DNA of 64,000 nucleotides from Lutraria lutraria (lineage: Eukaryota > Mollusca > Bivalvia > Venerida > Mactridae), in assembly GCA_964023205.1 (NCBI GenBank), contig OZ026844.1:5950840-6014839 (forward strand), written 5' to 3'. Both the position numbers and the translations under genes were made by a program. Positions within the stretch are counted from its first letter, which is position 1. Each line of letters begins with the position of its first letter. The notes below the pieces were generated by a model, which had not been told where the DNA came from, did no database searches, and was given only the letters and a program-made list of their open reading frames with translations. Positions 60,251-64,000 of this stretch are shown one piece after another.

Positions 60251-61421
60251 ATTCTATCAATTCGACTGTGGTGTAATTAAAAGATTCAGAATCTATAACT
60301 GATTCCTTCTGCCCCTGTTGTCTAAAATAAGCTCCATTCAAATCTTAAATTGCTGTTTCTACGAGCCTGTCATGTGTAGTCTTGCAGTTGCAATGTGCAT
60401 CATTTAATTTATTTGTACATTTTGTTGTTAATTTAAAGGCAATAAATATTTGTCTTAATTTGACTTGATAATTATTATGTTACGCTTTACCAAACATTAA
60501 CAAGTAAATATTGTAATCTTGTAAACGAAAGCCATCTAATGGAGAGGCGAAACGTGATTGTTCTGCTTTGACAGCCTTTGTTCAGAGATTTAATGCGCTG
60601 AAGAAGGACCGTTGTATGTAGGAAGTTGCTTTTTACAAGTGACCGTTCTGAAAGGGTTGACATTGCTGCATTGACCATCTTCTTCGCCAAAACAAATCCA
60701 TGAAACACCATGTTATGTTTACAGTCCACATTTGTTTACTAGAAGTCTGCGTTATTTCATGGTAACTAAATAGCCATCTCTCTCCCCCCCTCTCTCTCTC
60801 CATATAATTGTTCGGCTGAAATTTCTACAATTTTGACACGATATTAATGATAAATGACTAGCTTTGTTATGTGTCTGATATTTATGATGGATTGGCTTCC
60901 GGTGAGTTACTTAGGATGTGCGTCCGCTTTCATTGATTGATGGTAACTTCATCTGTTTGTTTGTTTACATACTTTTATTGCGATATGGTAACCATTTTTT
61001 TACTTCCCGCCAGACTTACAATTCACAAGAGCAGTTAACATGCATTTCTCTTTTTCCGTCGTATTGTAGTTTACAAATTGTCAACTGTGAGTTTAAACGT
61101 ATATTGATTAGTCCCAAAAATGTGTGCATGCGCGTTATTCCATAAAAATTGTAAACAATCACCTGTTAGCTTGCCGATTTTCGCAAGCAATAAGTTACGA
61201 TTAGATTATTATTTAGTAGTTTCGTCGTTTTTGTAAAGTACGCCAATGTTTTGTTAATATAACAAAAACAGGATACGCCGTCTTACTCAAGAATAAAACT
61301 GAAAACACATCTTATCTACCCTTATGACTTCATAGTTACCAGAAAAGGGTCGACAAAGGTTGAATATTATCTAATAATGATACAATGTATTAAAGTTATG
61401 TTCATGGTGCATTTATTTCAG
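60251..61421. other. Intron 3
   Basis: No gene or transposon recognised apart from a short CT-rich tract at about 60776-60800. Confidence 0.5.
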
Positions 61422-61557
61422 AATACGAACGACATGGAGAATGTATTTCCAGTCATCACAATGAGACGTCTCTTTGTAGTCAGCCTGCTCGTAAAAGTTT
61501 TGTAAATAAAGAAAGAGCAGGGGCCAATATTGATACACTAATTACGGGTTCATGCAG
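61422..61557 (+). CDS. Exon 4, cysteine-rich GPI-anchored protein
   Basis: Acceptor TTTATTTCAG, donor GTAATA. Encodes EYERHGECISSHHNETSLCS to NIDTLITGSCR, with three cysteines and an N-glycosylation site NET. The phases match exon 3 (split Glu) and exon 5 (split Arg). Confidence 0.75.
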
Positions 61558-62061
61558 GTAATAATTACTTTACTTAGAGTCCACTCTCTTTAAATAGTTC
61601 CCACATTGTCCAACTGTTTTTGCTTTCTATTTTACCGACGATGCTGAGGGCGGATGACAAGTTCGGTAGGGGTTACCAGATTAAGTGAATTTTAACGATT
61701 TCTTACATTACGGTTCATTACATTCATGTATGGTGAGGGCAATGAACGACAAGAGACTGGACTTTTAGACGTGAAATAGGTTTTGTGACAGATCTTGTGT
61801 AAAGAACTAATTTCTCGTCCGCCTCGTATTCAGATACAATTGGATTATCGAGAATATTAATGTTTTCTTATGATAAATGGTAAATCATAAAGAATGCTAT
61901 ATACAAAATGAAGTTTAACTTCTGCCTTATTCGAGTAATGCCACGTTCAAGAATACGAAAGCGGTATTTTTTACATGAACTTACTCAGATACATACAAAT
62001 CAAGGTCGATGCATGTTTGTCATGACTGTATTTAACCGTGTATGTTTGCTTTCTTATTCAG

Positions 62062-62299
62062 ATTTTATGAAGTAGCCAGAGGGTGCCTTACGAATACAAC
62101 CAAACGGTTTTGTGGGGAAGAAGCCAGTATCTTTATTTATACAGTAATGAGTGGGTCCATGCCGCCATATTGTGAGGTCTCATACTTTCCAAATGATGGT
62201 GCAGCCACAACAAGTGCGTATACCAGAGCAGCGGCTGTTACGTCATCAATATCGTGTTTCCTATTTATAGTAACATTATTATTTATTGCAATTATTTGA
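62062..62299 (+). CDS. Exon 5 (last), cysteine-rich GPI-anchored protein
   Basis: Starts after TTCTTATTCAG and ends TGA. Encodes FYEVARGCLTNTTKRFCGEE to SMPPYCEVSYFPNDG, with three cysteines and the glycosylation site NTT. A small-residue stretch DGAATTS and a hydrophobic end SISCFLFIVTLLFIAII follow, with no basic cytoplasmic tail. This is the pattern of a GPI-attachment signal; a short C-terminal membrane anchor is the alternative. AATAAA sequences lie downstream at about 62663 and 62955. Confidence 0.75.
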
Positions 62300-63948
62300 T
62301 GTGTTACAGTATGTAATGTGATCATACGTACAATTAGCAAACTTTACAAATTTTTTTGCAAAACTTAAATTCATCGGATTTGAAAAGGGTATCTGATATT
62401 CAAGAAGACCATATTAATTTCATTTTAAAATCTTAGATCCAATTTTCGTGTGGTAAGAGAGACGATATGCAAATCTGCAAAGCTTGAAAACCGTTGATTT
62501 TCTATATTAATATAAATCAAAATTGTGTACTAAAATGTGAAAATTATTCGTCTGTCTGTCCTCCAGTATTCCTGGAAATTCAATATCACGTTTTGCTGTT
62601 CAAATCTAAATTGTTGTTGGTTAACAACTTCAAGAAGTAAAACATGGATGTCAACATTTATTAATAAACATATACGAGTACAGTGTCATGTGTATAATTT
62701 TAATAGATACACATTTTAAATAGTATACATGTAACTTTGCAAGACTTCCATATTTAGTAAAATACTCGTAGATGTAATACTGTATATAAAGAAAGATGTC
62801 ATATAACTGTAAAACAGTTTTTCGTTGGTTTATCAATTCATTATAGGCCTAATTAGAGACATAGATAATAACACCTCTAATCTAATTAAAAACATACCTC
62901 TGTAACAGACAGCGATTTTATTGTTTTAATTCTTTTTATATATTGTGTTAGAAGAATAAATGATTTTCAACTTATGAATGTGTACATTAGTGTTAGTTTT
63001 CACAATATTCAGGCAAATCATATGTTTAAGATCAATGTCTTGATTTGTCATTTAGTCATGAATAAATTGCAAACTCTAGTTGTTTCTTATAAAGAGTAAC
63101 ACATGAGCCAGTTTGTTGATTAAAATGTTTGTATACTGTTAAACTGATATACTCGGTCAATACTCTGTCAAAAGCATTATGACTTTTTACTTGTTTAGTT
63201 TTATATACTTGTATATCTTTGATTGCCTTAATTGTAATGGTGTCATATTCGATGTATATCTAAAATATTCAAAAATCTTGGTGACCAATTATAAATGTTG
63301 AGCGTTGTTTACAACAAAAACTATGTAAGTTATTACTAAAAACAAATGTATATGGTATTGTAGTCGCTTCCAGGGGTTGACACTATGGAACTTTATTATT
63401 AAAGTGTGAAGTTTCTTCATTTATACATTATTCTACACTGATATAATAATGAATATAGTTTTAATATACAAAATACATTTCTGGATCTAAAAAGTATCAA
63501 TTTTGCTCCTAAACTGAGCATGTTAATTATCAGGATAAGGTTTTAAGTTTCATATACAATTTGGACACACTTTGTAATATGTACATATTTGATTATTGCT
63601 TGTATTTATTGATAAATTATCATTTGTTCGTGTGTGCTTCAGTTAAAACCACGCATTGTTAAAACAATGACAAGGTTTTATTAATATATATATTAGTTCG
63701 TTTGATTGGTTCATATAACCAGTTACATATATGTGTAAATGTTGTTTGTATATTGAGAACATGTGATCGCTTAAATAAAATGTAAATTGCTGTGCCTCTT
63801 GGTCGATCAATCGAATTATTAATCAACCGGAACAGGCATGCAACAGTAAGTTAGGAGAGGGCATACATCATAAAGTCAGTGAAGTATCGGTGATTGCCTT
63901 TTTTCAGTCTCAGTCATTTTGGTTTTACTCCGTTTTTCAACCAATACA
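62300..63948 (+). other. 3' UTR and downstream sequence
   Basis: AT-rich, with several AATAAA candidates (about 62663, 62955 and 63774). The transcript end cannot be fixed. No other gene seen. Confidence 0.4.
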
Positions 63949-64000
63949 TGTTTCAGTTATATACGGCGGCCGATTCACCTAACACGTTTTTCGTGGACAG
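63949..64000 (-). mobile_element. SINE 3' end, cut by the window edge
   Basis: TTCAGTTATATACGGCGGCC and GATTCACCTAACACG match the start of the minus-strand SINE at 37552, so a SINE continues beyond the window. Confidence 0.6.

Overview
This is AT-rich, gene-poor metazoan nuclear DNA. The organism is most likely a mollusc, probably a bivalve. The evidence is spliceosomal introns with GT-AG boundaries, many short TA-flanked inverted-repeat elements, tRNA-headed SINEs, frequent ACATGTAC-type words, a mariner remnant, and a cGAS-like Mab-21 gene of the kind expanded in bivalves. No bacterial features are present.

Left region (about 1.2-16.4 kb). A segmental tandem array of two block types runs A1-B1-B2-B3(truncated)-A2-B4. 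Each A block (about 2.1 kb) carries two plus-strand copies, and each B block (about 2.0-2.9 kb) one minus-strand copy, of a 111-nt Pol III unit; a diverged 104-nt relative lies just outside at 1211. All nine units have a tRNA-like box A followed by GTGGTTACTTCG, a box B, 5' and 3' ends that pair through a CCGG core, no internal TTTT, and a T run directly after the 3' end. They also share an upstream block with a TATA-like sequence near -30. Together these match the architecture of vault RNAs, so I interpret the region as a vault RNA gene cluster. The B blocks also carry a dead mariner element split by a TTAA-flanked MITE.

Middle region (16.4-50 kb). This is mainly intergenic or intronic DNA with several MITE families, tRNA-derived SINEs, a perfect-looking foldback element, a 473-bp inverted-repeat element with a 6-bp target duplication, and microsatellites. 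One minus-strand exon of an unrecognised gene is supported at 17400-17579. A signal-peptide exon at 33155-33209 fits in phase with exons at 57.8-62.3 kb.

Right region (50-64 kb). A single-exon 436-residue cGAS-like/Mab-21 nucleotidyltransferase lies on the minus strand at 50128-51438. It keeps three catalytic acidic residues and has a C-terminal membrane helix. It appears nested in the 24.6-kb first intron of a plus-strand gene for a cysteine-rich, probably GPI-anchored surface protein (five exons, 240 residues). The same intron holds a 30-bp minisatellite of about 34 units. A LINE 3' fragment lies in intron 2. The last 50 bases are the end of another SINE copy.

How the pieces relate: vault RNAs and a cGAS-like receptor have both been linked to innate responses in other animals, but nothing in the sequence ties them functionally here. 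The array is best explained by segmental duplication. All homology calls are from reading the sequence; no search was run.
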